Assembly (NCBI GenBank): GCA_958296025.1
Contig: OY282430.1
Location: forward strand, 496,001 to 560,000
From: an uncultured Pseudomonadales bacterium
GTDB lineage: Bacteria; Pseudomonadota; Gammaproteobacteria; Pseudomonadales; Azotimanducaceae
DNA length: 64,000 nt
Direction: 5' to 3'
This document shows positions 16,424 to 24,308 of the stretch, piece by piece (within the stretch, counting starts at the first letter, position 1; each line of letters starts with the position of its first letter). Both the position numbers and the translations under genes were made by a program. The notes under the pieces were generated by a model. The model was not told the DNA's origin. It searched no databases and worked only from the letters and a program-made list of their open reading frames with translations.

Positions 16424-17749
16424 CTATGGCTGTGCCGCAATTCGCACCGGCAGCTGGTTTATGGCGCGGAACAGCGCGGAGTTGGCCCGCTCCGGCGGGC
16501 CGACCACTTCGATGCGCAGGTGCCGGGCCATGATCTCCTCCCAAATCACCCGCAGCTGCAGTTCCGCCAAGCGGTTGCCTAGGCAGCGATGGATGCCGAA
16601 GCCGAAGGAAAGATGCTGGCGTGGACGGTGCCGGTCAATGATGAACTCATCGGCTTGGTCGATGGCCGAGTTGTCCCGATTGCCTGAGATGTACCAGAGC
16701 ACCACGGCATCCCCCTTGCGGATGTGTTGCCCCTTGAACACCAGATCCCGCAGGGCGGAACGGCGCATGTGCGTAAGGGGCGTCTGCCAACGGATGATTT
16801 CCGGCACCATGCTGCGGATCAAGCCGGGGTGGCGCCGCAGCTTCTCATATTCGGCGGGATTTTCGTGCAGCGCCAGTACGCCGCCGCTGATGGAGTTGCG
16901 GGTGGTGTCGTTGCCGCCCACCAGCAGCAGCACCACGTTGCCGAGAAACTCCTTCGGCCCCATGTTTCGGGTTTGTGCCCCATGCGCCAGCATGGAGACC
17001 AGGTCCCCGGTGGGCGGACGGTTGGCGCGGTCCGCCCAGACCTCCTGAAAGTAGTCCCCGCAGGCGGCCAAGGCTTCGTAATAGTCCCCGGAGGAGGCCA
17101 CCAGTTCGGGATTGTCCGCGTTGCTGAAGATGTTGGACCAACGGATCAACCGCCGCCGCTCCTCAACCGGCAGGCCGAATAAGCTGGCCAGCATTTGTCC
17201 GGTCAGCTCCACTGCGACCAAGCTGACCCAGTCGAAGGTCTCGCCCCGCGGCAGTTCGTCCAAGATTCGCCCGGCGCGCTGCCGGATCAGGCCTTCCAGT
17301 TCGCTTAGGCTGCGTTGGGTGAAGCGCGGTGCCACGGCCTTGCGCTGCACATCATGGTCGGGCGGGTCCATCTGGATGAACATCGGCGTTTCCGAGACGG
17401 ATTGGGTGGAGCCTTGGATCAACACCCCGCCCAGCTCGTAGGCCGACGAGAAAATGTGGTGCGCCTTCTCCACCTCCATGATGTCCCGGTAGCGGGTGAT
17501 GGACCAGTACGGCCCGTATTGGCTGTCCTTGCAGTAGTGCACCGGTGCCTCGTTGCGCAGGCGGGCGAAGTAGGGGGCGAAGGCGTTGTGCTTGAACAGC
17601 TCCGGGTTGGCGACGTTGATTTCCTCCAAGGGAATCTCGTACGGATCCGCATTCAGGTCGATGGGCCACCGCTGCCGCCGCCGACTGACGTGCTTGGCCG
17701 CCTTGATGCTTTGGCCCTTCTCCCGCAGGTTGGCGTAGGCGCTGTTCAT
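16424..17749 (-). CDS. Cytochrome P450
   Basis: A 441-residue soluble bacterial P450, heme monooxygenase. The I-helix motif is VGGNDTTRNS, the K-helix ExxR is EIIR, and the heme-binding loop is FGFGIHRCLGNRLAE with Cys389 as thiolate ligand. The overall look (SFGFGIHRC, GGNDTTRN) is like the CYP153/CYP108 group, which hydroxylate alkanes, fatty acids or terpenes, but the subfamily is not certain. No ferredoxin or reductase gene is adjacent. The nitronate monooxygenase follows by 4 bp. Confidence 0.93.
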   Translation of the reverse strand: MNSAYANLREKGQSIKAAKHVSRRRQRWPIDLNADPYEIPLEEINVANPELFKHNAFAPYFARLRNEAPVHYCKDSQYGPYWSITRYRDIMEVEKAHHIFSSAYELGGVLIQGSTQSVSETPMFIQMDPPDHDVQRKAVAPRFTQRSLSELEGLIRQRAGRILDELPRGETFDWVSLVAVELTGQMLASLFGLPVEERRRLIRWSNIFSNADNPELVASSGDYYEALAACGDYFQEVWADRANRPPTGDLVSMLAHGAQTRNMGPKEFLGNVVLLLVGGNDTTRNSISGGVLALHENPAEYEKLRRHPGLIRSMVPEIIRWQTPLTHMRRSALRDLVFKGQHIRKGDAVVLWYISGNRDNSAIDQADEFIIDRHRPRQHLSFGFGIHRCLGNRLAELQLRVIWEEIMARHLRIEVVGPPERANSALFRAINQLPVRIAAQP

Positions 17750-17963
17750 GACCTTGGCCTCCTATGGAACTTTGCAGAACTGGCCGGTCTGCACCTGCAT
17801 GCGCACCGCCCGGTTGCGGTGCGGGCCGGCGCACCAGGTGGGCATGACCATGGAGTGCAGGCCGTTTCCGCCGACGATGATGATAACGATGTCTTCCGCT
17901 TTGGTGAAGCCGTGTCTTTTAAGCTCGCCACGTTGGGCTTATTGGCGTTATGGCGGTTGCAAA

Positions 17964-18040
17964 TGGCGCGCCCGATAGGATTCGAACCTATGACCTTTGG
18001 CTTCGGAGGCCAACGCTCTATCCAGCTGAGCTACGGGCGC
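17964..18040 (-). tRNA. tRNA-Arg (anticodon CCG)
   Basis: A cloverleaf is readable on the minus strand: 7-bp acceptor GCGCCCG/CGGGCGC, D arm, anticodon stem TTGGC/GCCAA with loop CTCCGAA (anticodon CCG, reading CGG), T loop TTCGAAT, discriminator G and an encoded CCA. Confidence 0.95.
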
Positions 18041-18166
18041 GAGTCCTCTTAGCAGTGGGCGGATGGTAGCAGATGGGGCGAGCCTCCATCCCGGCGACCA
18101 CCGCCAGCACCGCTCGTGGCGGCGCTCTGTTGGCGTGGGCACTTGGCTGGGGCGATGGCGCCGCCT

Positions 18167-18835
18167 TCAATAAAGGGGTTGTTGGGCGTGGGCAATGGCC
18201 ATGGTGATGTCATAGACGAACTTGCGGATCTGGTTGGACATCACTTGGCCCACGAGGTCCAGCTTGCGCACCTGCTCAATGCGCTTGCCGGCCTGCCGCA
18301 GCTCCCGCTCGCTCAAGATGATCTCGAATACCGAGGCGGCGTCCGCCAAGCAGATTAGGGCTACGTCGTGCGGGTCCGGGATGGTGTCGCTGAGCAGCAC
18401 GTCCATCAGCCGCAGCTTGGCTTCCCGCTCCTCCCGGTTATCGATGACCGGGTAGCGGCGGGTGCCGAACACCCAAAGGAATTTGGTGTCCTCCACCCGA
18501 ATGATGCCCCGGTCCACCAAGCTGTCGATGGCGGCGGCGCGTATGTCCATGCCGTGCTCGGCGATGCGCTGAATCCAGGCCTTGGGTGCCAAGGGCAGCG
18601 GCTCTTGGCTGATCTTCTGCAGGGCGGCGTCCAACATGGCGTCCCCGGTGGGGGTCTTGTCGATGACGAACAGTCGCTCCAAGTCCCAGTCGATGCGCTC
18701 CTTGAGGCCAAGGTCCATGAGCACCGCACCGGCCATCAGCATTTCCATGACGTTGGCGTGGACATCCTCCATCTTGCCGGTTTCGTCATCGAGAAGCAGC
18801 AACACGACGTCTTCGGCGAGGTTCAATTTGGCCAT
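18167..18835 (-). CDS. GPP34-family protein (bacterial GOLPH3-like)
   Basis: A 222-residue soluble protein. The start AEDVVLLLLDDETGKM, then AGAVLMDLGLKERIDW, and the periodic helical body match the GPP34 domain, known from yeast/human GOLPH3 as a phosphoinositide-binding, membrane-associated fold. Bacterial members, best known in actinobacteria, have no settled role. Single gene flanked by tRNA-Arg and a divergently read gene. Confidence 0.8.
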   Translation of the reverse strand: MAKLNLAEDVVLLLLDDETGKMEDVHANVMEMLMAGAVLMDLGLKERIDWDLERLFVIDKTPTGDAMLDAALQKISQEPLPLAPKAWIQRIAEHGMDIRAAAIDSLVDRGIIRVEDTKFLWVFGTRRYPVIDNREEREAKLRLMDVLLSDTIPDPHDVALICLADAASVFEIILSERELRQAGKRIEQVRKLDLVGQVMSNQIRKFVYDITMAIAHAQQPLY

Positions 18836-19072
18836 GACTTGCGTAGTCCCCTCTGTGGGCCGGTCAAGGTGCGGCGGATTATAGCGATTCAGCGCATGTT
18901 ATCCCATACCGGCGAGGATCAAGCCCCCAGACCGGAACTTGTGCTACCGTTTCCTCGTGTGGGCGAACGCGCCCGCAGCACGATCTGGAGGAGCAACCCC
19001 GTGGGGTCATCGCCCGCCGCACAATCCGACAACGCCATTCCACCCGCTGCGCACTGAGGGCTTGCTCAATTC

Positions 19073-19951
19073 ATGGACGGACGCATCTACTGTTGCGAGG
19101 CCAACGCCGCTGAACCGATGCTGGGCACGGCGGATGTGGTGGACGTTTGGCTGCTGCTGGAGTACAGACCGGCCTGGCGGGCCAAGGCTTGGGTGGACAA
19201 CGACCTTGCCGAGGGCGCCAAGCGATGGCTGGCGGACGGCATTTCCGCCCTTGCGGCCCAAGGCTTGAAGGTGCGTCCGCAGATGATCCGCCAGCCGGAA
19301 GCCAACCGGGAGGGCTTCCGCCTGTTGGTGCATCGGGAGGGGATGTTGCGGGCCTTTCGCGCCGAAGACGCCAACTATGGCGACTTGGCTGCAACCCCCA
19401 TAGCTGCTTTGGTGTCCGGCGACGAGGGCGAAAGGCTGGATGCGCCCCACTACTTCGTTTGCGTGAACGGCCAGCGGGATCGCTGCTGCGCCCGCTTCGG
19501 GCTGCCGGTCCATCACCGCCTGTGTGCGTTGGTGGGCGAGCGGGCCTGGCAGGTGACCCATCTGGGCGGTCACAGATTTGCGCCCAATGTGCTGGTGCTG
19601 CCGCAAGGTGTTCTCTATGGGCGAGTGCATCCGGGAGCTGTGCAGGAGGGTGCCGATGCCTTGGTGGATTTCGTTGCCGAAGTGGAGTCCGGCGGCGTAC
19701 CCTTGGCCCATCTGCGTGGCAGATCCTGCTATCCGCAGGCCGTGCAGGCGGCGGAGGGCTTCGCTGGCGCCGGTGGCTTGGATCTTGTCGCCGTGGATGG
19801 CGACGATGAGAGCGGGGCGGTGGTGACCTTCACCCGCAACGGGCGGCAAATACGCATCCGCGCCGCCCGGTCGGATAAGCCGATGGGCGTTTTGGCCAGT
19901 TGCGACGACCAGCAGGCGAAGGAAGTCCGCCCCTATGTGTCGGCTGAATGA
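19073..19951 (+). CDS. Sucrase/ferredoxin-like family protein
   Basis: A 292-residue protein of the Suc_Fer-like family, which has a thioredoxin-like ferredoxin domain. The diagnostic core is FVCVNGQRDRCCARFG followed by HLGGHRFAPNVLVLPQG and LYGRVHP, where the paired Cys and His residues are thought to hold an iron-sulfur cluster. An N-terminal Cys pair (IYCCEA) may belong to the same site. The role of the family is uncertain; the 'sucrase' name is historical. An in-frame stop just upstream fixes the start near 19073. Confidence 0.8.
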   Translation: MDGRIYCCEANAAEPMLGTADVVDVWLLLEYRPAWRAKAWVDNDLAEGAKRWLADGISALAAQGLKVRPQMIRQPEANREGFRLLVHREGMLRAFRAEDANYGDLAATPIAALVSGDEGERLDAPHYFVCVNGQRDRCCARFGLPVHHRLCALVGERAWQVTHLGGHRFAPNVLVLPQGVLYGRVHPGAVQEGADALVDFVAEVESGGVPLAHLRGRSCYPQAVQAAEGFAGAGGLDLVAVDGDDESGAVVTFTRNGRQIRIRAARSDKPMGVLASCDDQQAKEVRPYVSAE

Positions 19952-20024
19952 ATTTTGTTCCGCTCACGCACCGCAGGCCCACCAAAGCACCGGCAACAGC
20001 GGGAATGGAAGGGATTCCCGTTTG

Positions 20025-20327
20025 CTAGTGCAGGGTGTGCGGATGGTATTGCTGGCCGTCGTAATGCTCGAAGTAATGGCCCAACAGGGGATGGTCTATC
20101 TGCGAGCGGTTCCTGCTCAAGGCTAGATGCCGCTCGGCGACATAGGTGGCGTGGTCGCTGCCGTCAACCAGCACATGGTACCAAGGAGCTTCCTTGGGCG
20201 GCCGGCTGCGGGCCACGGCGTCATACCACTCGTCGCTCAGCTCGAACTCGTCGTCGGCCTGGAAGATGGCGCCGCGGTACCCGAACTTCAGGTGCTTGAC
20301 TATCTGGCCGGGGTTGAACCTAGTCAT
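20025..20327 (-). CDS. hspQ: Heat shock protein HspQ (YccV family, hemimethylated-DNA-binding fold)
   Basis: A 100-residue protein. The conserved patches are FNPGQIVKHLKFGYRGAIF, PWYHVLVDG and TYVAERHL, which match HspQ/YccV. In Escherichia coli HspQ is a specificity factor for Lon and a regulator of heat-shock and DnaA levels. Its presence fits a proteobacterial host. It is transcribed away from the following exported-protein gene. Confidence 0.9.
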   Translation of the reverse strand: MTRFNPGQIVKHLKFGYRGAIFQADDEFELSDEWYDAVARSRPPKEAPWYHVLVDGSDHATYVAERHLALSRNRSQIDHPLLGHYFEHYDGQQYHPHTLH

Positions 20328-20394
20328 AGCCTAAGCCGTTGACGGGGGATTGGCCCAAATTTGGCAGTGGTGCCGCCAAGAGTTAAGAAATTTC

Positions 20395-20424
20395 TTGTTG
20401 CATTCGGCCACATTGCATTAGTAT
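20395..20424 (+). promoter_or_regulatory. Candidate sigma-70 promoter for the exported protein at 20455
   Basis: TTGTTG at 20395-20400 and TAGTAT at 20419-20424 with an 18-bp spacer, in an AT-rich stretch 30 bp ahead of a strong ribosome site. Confidence 0.4.
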
Positions 20425-20454
20425 GCCCTAGCTGAGCAACTAGGAGGAGAATCT

Positions 20455-20838
20455 ATGTCCATTCGCAAAGCTATCATCGGTGCAGTGGCTCTGGTTTTGT
20501 CGGCGGGGGCTACGCCGCTTTGGGCAGCTAGCGCAACCATGGCCACCACAATCACGCAAACGCTGGCGACGAGCAACGAGCGCTGGGGAGGGTGCGCAGC
20601 GCGGCTCGTCGGCGGCGTCGCCTCTGAAAGCCTGAATATGGATATGTGCCGGAATGCCAATTGGGTAACCTTTGACTGCGCTGGAGTTATGAACACCAGC
20701 AAAGCCAGTGCGCAACGTATGTTCGATTCGGCCCAGATGGCTGCCGTGACTGGCGGAACGGTTCGCATCGCGGTGACGGATGAAGGCCCGATCAACGGCA
20801 TGTGTCGATCAACGGCCATTTATGTGAGCCCACGGTAA
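20455..20838 (+). CDS. Small exported protein of unknown function
   Basis: A 127-residue protein with a clear signal peptide (IGAVALVLSAGATPLWAASA) and three or four Cys in the mature part (RWGGCAARL, MDMCRNA, FDCAG, GMCRS), suggesting disulfides in the periplasm. The ATG follows AGGAGGAGAATCT, the strongest ribosome site seen in the window, and a plausible promoter, so it may be well expressed. No family is recognised. Confidence 0.75.
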   Translation: MSIRKAIIGAVALVLSAGATPLWAASATMATTITQTLATSNERWGGCAARLVGGVASESLNMDMCRNANWVTFDCAGVMNTSKASAQRMFDSAQMAAVTGGTVRIAVTDEGPINGMCRSTAIYVSPR

Positions 20839-20887
20839 CCGACCTATCGAGCTGAAACAGGCGATGGCCCGCGTTGGTCGAGGCGCC

Positions 20888-21304
20888 ATGAGTGCGAAGT
20901 CTCGCCGTGTTGTCGCTTACGGCGTGGCGTTGCTAGTGGCCGTGGGGGTTGCTGTTCTTGTGGAGCCGCCTCGTCGGCCATCGGAGGTGCGGGCCTTGGA
21001 TTCTCCCTCTCCGGTCGAGCAACCGGCAGTGGGGTTGGTCTATTCCAATCAGGCCGCTGTTCAGGCTGCGCCAAGCCCCGCCTTTCCAGAAAGAGGGGTC
21101 GAGGTTAGGGCGAAGCCGGCGATCCATCCTGCTGTCAATGAGAAATTGGCTATAGATCCTGAACCTGAGGTTGCGGCGGATTCGGTCAGTTCGGGGGACC
21201 TCATGCCTATTGGCGTGTATCTGGATGCTGATGATCCTCGGCCTGACTATGCTCTCGCTGATGAGGCCCTGGCTGTCGGGGAGTTCCTTGATGCGGATAG
21301 ATAG
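20888..21304 (+). CDS. Small membrane-anchored protein of unknown function
   Basis: About 138 residues from ATG 20888 (an earlier ATG lies at 20864). A membrane segment VVAYGVALLVAVGVAVLV near the start anchors a low-complexity, Pro/Ala/Glu-rich periplasmic part. The end carries two related acidic patches, MPIGVYLDADDP and VGEFLDADR, that look like a short conserved motif repeated. It follows the exported protein at 20455 by 50 bp and may share its transcript. Confidence 0.5.
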   Translation: MSAKSRRVVAYGVALLVAVGVAVLVEPPRRPSEVRALDSPSPVEQPAVGLVYSNQAAVQAAPSPAFPERGVEVRAKPAIHPAVNEKLAIDPEPEVAADSVSSGDLMPIGVYLDADDPRPDYALADEALAVGEFLDADR

Positions 21305-21400
21305 CCAAGTCACTACATGGGGTTCACGATATGCCCGTGTCAAGCCGAATCGACAGCGCGACAGGCGCTTCGACTTGGCTCATATCGGCAGTTCCGAAGT

Positions 21401-21474
21401 GCGCTCGTAGCTCAGCCGGATAGAGCACTGGGCTTCGAACCCAGGTGTCGGGGGTTCGAATCCTCCCGGGCGCC
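21401..21474 (+). tRNA. tRNA-Arg (anticodon TCG), no encoded CCA
   Basis: Acceptor GCGCTCG pairs with CGGGCGC (one T-G pair), D arm is standard, anticodon stem CTGGG/CCCAG holds loop CTTCGAA (anticodon TCG), T stem GGGGG/CCTCC with loop TTCGAAT. After the acceptor the sequence is CATT, not GCCA, in contrast to the tRNA-Arg at 17964. Either the CCA end is added post-transcriptionally or two bases have been lost. Confidence 0.85.
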
Positions 21475-21512
21475 ATTCCCGCTCTTTCTCCTAAACGGAG
21501 GCCAACCCATAG

Positions 21513-21620
21513 CTGAAGCCGCCAAGGCCCTTGGGTGCCGACACCCTAGCTGTCCTCCACAAGCTGGGCGGCTACAATGACGCCGAACTTGACCAGTTGC
21601 GCGAAGCGGAAGCCTTTTAG
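21513..21620 (+). pseudogene. 3' remnant of a CaiB/BaiF-type CoA-transferase gene
   Basis: The frame ending at 21620 reads RPLGADTLAVLHKLGG then DAELDQLREAEAF, the typical C-terminus of family III CoA transferases (LG.HT..VL.ELG...EI..LR..G). It is cut off by an in-frame TAG at 21510-21512 and the rest of the gene is missing; the tRNA lies directly upstream. Confidence 0.65.
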
Positions 21621-21623
21621 CCC

Positions 21624-22712
21624 ATGCCTCAATTCAATGCCGTCGAAGAAGTCCTGCAGGCGATCACGGCCGGGCAGATGGTCGTCGTGGTGGACGACGA
21701 CGACCGGGAGAACGAAGGTGACCTGATCATGGCGGCCAGCAAGGCCACCACCGAGCAGGTCGCCTTCATGATCCGCCACACCAGCGGCATCCTCTGCACA
21801 CCGATACGGGAGCAATTGGCGGAGCGGCTGCGCTTGGACCCCATGGTGGCCCGCAACGACGCCCCCATGAGCACCGCCTTCACCGTATCCATCGACTACA
21901 AGCACGGCCTCACCACCGGCATCTCCGCCGAAGAGCGGGCGGCCACAGTGCAGGCGCTCACCAGCAACAATGTGGGGGGGCAGGATTTCGTGCGCCCCGG
22001 CCACATCTTCCCCTTGGTGGCGCGGCGCGGCGGCGTCTTGGTGCGCTCGGGGCACACCGAAGCCGGGGTGGATTTGGCGGAACTGGCCGGCCTGCCGCCA
22101 GTGGGCTTACTGGCGGAATTGGTCAATGACGACGGCACCGTGCAGCGCCTGCCGCAACTGTTTGACTTCGCCGCCCGCCACGGCCTGAAGATCATCACCA
22201 TCTCCGACCTCATCGCCTACCGGCAAACCCGTGAACATTTGGTGGAGCGCACCAGGGAATTCCGTGTCAAGACCCGCATTGGCAAGGCCCGGGCGCTGGC
22301 CTACAAGACCAAGTTTGAGGACGCGGAGCACTTGGCCCTAGTGTTTGGGGAGGTGCGAGGCGGCCTTTCCGTGCCGGTGCGCATCCATCGGGAAAAGTTG
22401 ATCGACGACGTGTTCGGGCCGCAGAGGGACCATGACCTTAATTTGCTGGATGCTTCCCTAGACCGCATCCAAGCCCTTGGCCACGGCGTGGTCATCTACT
22501 TACGCTCGGGCTTCGTCGGCGTACCCTTGGAAAGGCTGGCGCAGCAGTCTCGGCAAGAGGAGCGCAAGGCGCAGTGGCATGAAATTGGCGTCGGTGCCCA
22601 GATCCTGCAGGATCTGGGCCTTACCCACATCCGCCCAATAGTGGGGCGCGAGGTTGGGTTTGTGGGCTTGCAGGGTTTCGGGTTAACCCTAGACGCCACG
22701 GAACTGCTGTAG
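21624..22712 (+). CDS. ribB: 3,4-dihydroxy-2-butanone-4-phosphate synthase with degenerate GTP cyclohydrolase II domain (RibBX)
   Basis: A 362-residue protein for riboflavin synthesis. The N-terminal 200 residues are a full RibB domain: DDDDRENEGDLIMAA, TGISAEERAATV, RPGHIFPL and RSGHTEAGVDLA carry the expected metal and substrate residues. The C-terminal part aligns with RibA, but where GTP cyclohydrolase II has the zinc-binding GSLRCDCG this protein has GPQRDHDL, so it cannot bind zinc and cannot act on GTP. This RibBX arrangement is known in proteobacteria. A separate ribA should lie elsewhere in the genome. The ATG at 21624 sits 3 bp after the CoA-transferase remnant. Confidence 0.93.
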   Translation: MPQFNAVEEVLQAITAGQMVVVVDDDDRENEGDLIMAASKATTEQVAFMIRHTSGILCTPIREQLAERLRLDPMVARNDAPMSTAFTVSIDYKHGLTTGISAEERAATVQALTSNNVGGQDFVRPGHIFPLVARRGGVLVRSGHTEAGVDLAELAGLPPVGLLAELVNDDGTVQRLPQLFDFAARHGLKIITISDLIAYRQTREHLVERTREFRVKTRIGKARALAYKTKFEDAEHLALVFGEVRGGLSVPVRIHREKLIDDVFGPQRDHDLNLLDASLDRIQALGHGVVIYLRSGFVGVPLERLAQQSRQEERKAQWHEIGVGAQILQDLGLTHIRPIVGREVGFVGLQGFGLTLDATELL

Positions 22713-22784
22713 GGCAGGGGCGCCTAGGCTAGGAAAAGGCTTGAATCAGGCAGGGAGTGGTGTGCGTTTTAGTGGGGTAACTCG

Positions 22785-24008
22785 ATGAGCTTGGAAATTT
22801 TGACCGGGCTGCCCGGTTCCGGAAAGTCGGAGCGTCTTGTCGGCCTTGTGCAGTCGGCGCGTGATGCCGGCCAAGAGGTCCAGACCATTGCCTGCTCCGA
22901 TTCGCTGATTCTGCAAGGTCGGCGGAACATAACCGAAAACAGACGAATGGGCTCCCGTTCCGGCCTGAACACCAAGCTGGATAGATTCGAGCCACTAGAG
23001 AATGCCGTTCAGTTCTTGAACGCCGCTGAAAGCGGATGGCTTTTGGCCTTTGACGAAGCGCAGCACTTTGGCCCTGAAATCGTCAACGCATGGTGTGCAG
23101 CCTCGGACCGCGGCGTACGCATCTTGATTGCCTCTCCGAGCCATGGCCAATTGGAACTGTTGTTGCAGCGCGGTCATCGCCCCACGGCACTGACCTTGAC
23201 CTGCCAAAAGTGCGGCAGCAAGGCGGCTTCCGAGTTCTTTTGCCGCATGGACGAAAACAAAACCGAGGCGGTGTGTGATGGCTGCTATGAAAAGATGAAG
23301 AAAGTAGCTGAAAAGCAGGCTGCTCGCTTGCTCAGAAAGCAAGCCCCTCATCCGGGCAAGAAGATCATTTACCAGCCGGTGGAATTGCCGGCCTGCAGGA
23401 ATTGGGAAGTCATCAGGGAGGATTCGGAACGTCGCTTTGAAATTGTCAGGCAGGCCTGTGCTGAGGTTGGGCTGCTGGGCCGTGAGTCAAGCTATTTGGA
23501 TATTGGCTGCAACACGGGTTTTTTCTGCCATCGCATGAGTCAAGCGGGTTTCCGTTCCACCGGCGTGGATGTTGTAAAGGAAGACATAGAATTGGCCCGC
23601 CTCCTCGGTGCCTACAGCCGCCGGGATTATGCCAAGTATGTTGCTTCCGACGCATACATCTACCTTAGGCACACACAGGAAGTCAGATTTGACGTGATAT
23701 CGGCATTTAGCGTCTTCCAGTGGATCATGATTCAGAAAACAGCGCAGCATGGATTGCATTGCATGAATTGGTTGTTCAGAAAATCCAAGTGCCTTTGTGT
23801 TCTTGAGATGGGTGAATCCACCGAAGATCACTATGTCAAACGCATCGGCATGAAATATGACAGCGTTTGGATACGCACATTCATGGAAACTTCGGGCGAA
23901 TTTGAGCGGGTGGAGTTGTATGAAGGTGAAAAGCACGGCCTAAAGCGGGATTTGTTTTTGGGCATTAAGCATGGGGATGAAATGGCCAAGCCGAAGGCTG
24001 GGCGTTGA
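22785..24008 (+). CDS. Thymidine-kinase-like P-loop/zinc domain fused to a SAM-dependent methyltransferase
   Basis: A 407-residue two-domain protein. Residues 1-180 resemble type II thymidine kinase: Walker A GLPGSGKS (8-15), DEAQHF (90-95, like DEAQFF of TK1) and two zinc-knuckle pairs, C140/C143 (TCQKCGSKA) and C164/C167 (VCDGC). The TK lasso and substrate region between them is shortened. Residues 205-407 form a class I methyltransferase with motif I LDIGCNTGFF (238-247), acidic GVDVV and a motif like DVISAFSVFQWI. By eye the methyltransferase half is less GC-rich than neighbouring genes, hinting at transfer. A nucleotide-modifying role is possible; the methyl acceptor is unknown. Confidence 0.8.
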   Translation: MSLEILTGLPGSGKSERLVGLVQSARDAGQEVQTIACSDSLILQGRRNITENRRMGSRSGLNTKLDRFEPLENAVQFLNAAESGWLLAFDEAQHFGPEIVNAWCAASDRGVRILIASPSHGQLELLLQRGHRPTALTLTCQKCGSKAASEFFCRMDENKTEAVCDGCYEKMKKVAEKQAARLLRKQAPHPGKKIIYQPVELPACRNWEVIREDSERRFEIVRQACAEVGLLGRESSYLDIGCNTGFFCHRMSQAGFRSTGVDVVKEDIELARLLGAYSRRDYAKYVASDAYIYLRHTQEVRFDVISAFSVFQWIMIQKTAQHGLHCMNWLFRKSKCLCVLEMGESTEDHYVKRIGMKYDSVWIRTFMETSGEFERVELYEGEKHGLKRDLFLGIKHGDEMAKPKAGR

Positions 24009-24100
24009 AGCGTTTGGGCATTGGATCAACCACCGATCGCGGCTGCTCCGGGCCGGCCGACCGCTCGGTCCACCATCCAGGTCCTCCCTTGACGGCCTCC

Positions 24101-24211
24101 GCGACGGCGCTTGCCGGCCTTAAGCTCCACCCGGCCTTTGGACAGCAGGTCCAGGGTGGCCGCTTTTTCGGCCACCCGGGCCGGATGATTGGTGGTCGGC
24201 TGCACGATGCC
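24101..24211 (-). pseudogene. Luciferase-like monooxygenase (LLM) remnant
   Basis: On the minus strand the frame reads GIVQPTTNHPARVAEKAATL then DLLSKGRVELKAGKRRRG, the highly conserved internal stretch of LLM-class flavin enzymes (..HHP.RVAEEAATLDLLS.GRVELG.GRG). Nothing of the rest of the gene is in place in the 300-bp gap between the kinase/methyltransferase fusion and the acyl-CoA dehydrogenase; the remaining gap sequence shows no other gene. Confidence 0.65.
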
Positions 24212-24308
24212 ATGCCCTTCTTTTTAGCTCGACAACGCCAAGCCAGTTTGCTTTCATTGCGTCTTGGCCCAACGTCGCCGTCACCTTGATCGAGGAGCCC
24301 TTAATGCC

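Noticed and set aside
17315-18052. Plus-strand frame across the P450 start and tRNA
   Set aside because: It spans the antisense of the P450 gene and a tRNA, so it is not a gene.
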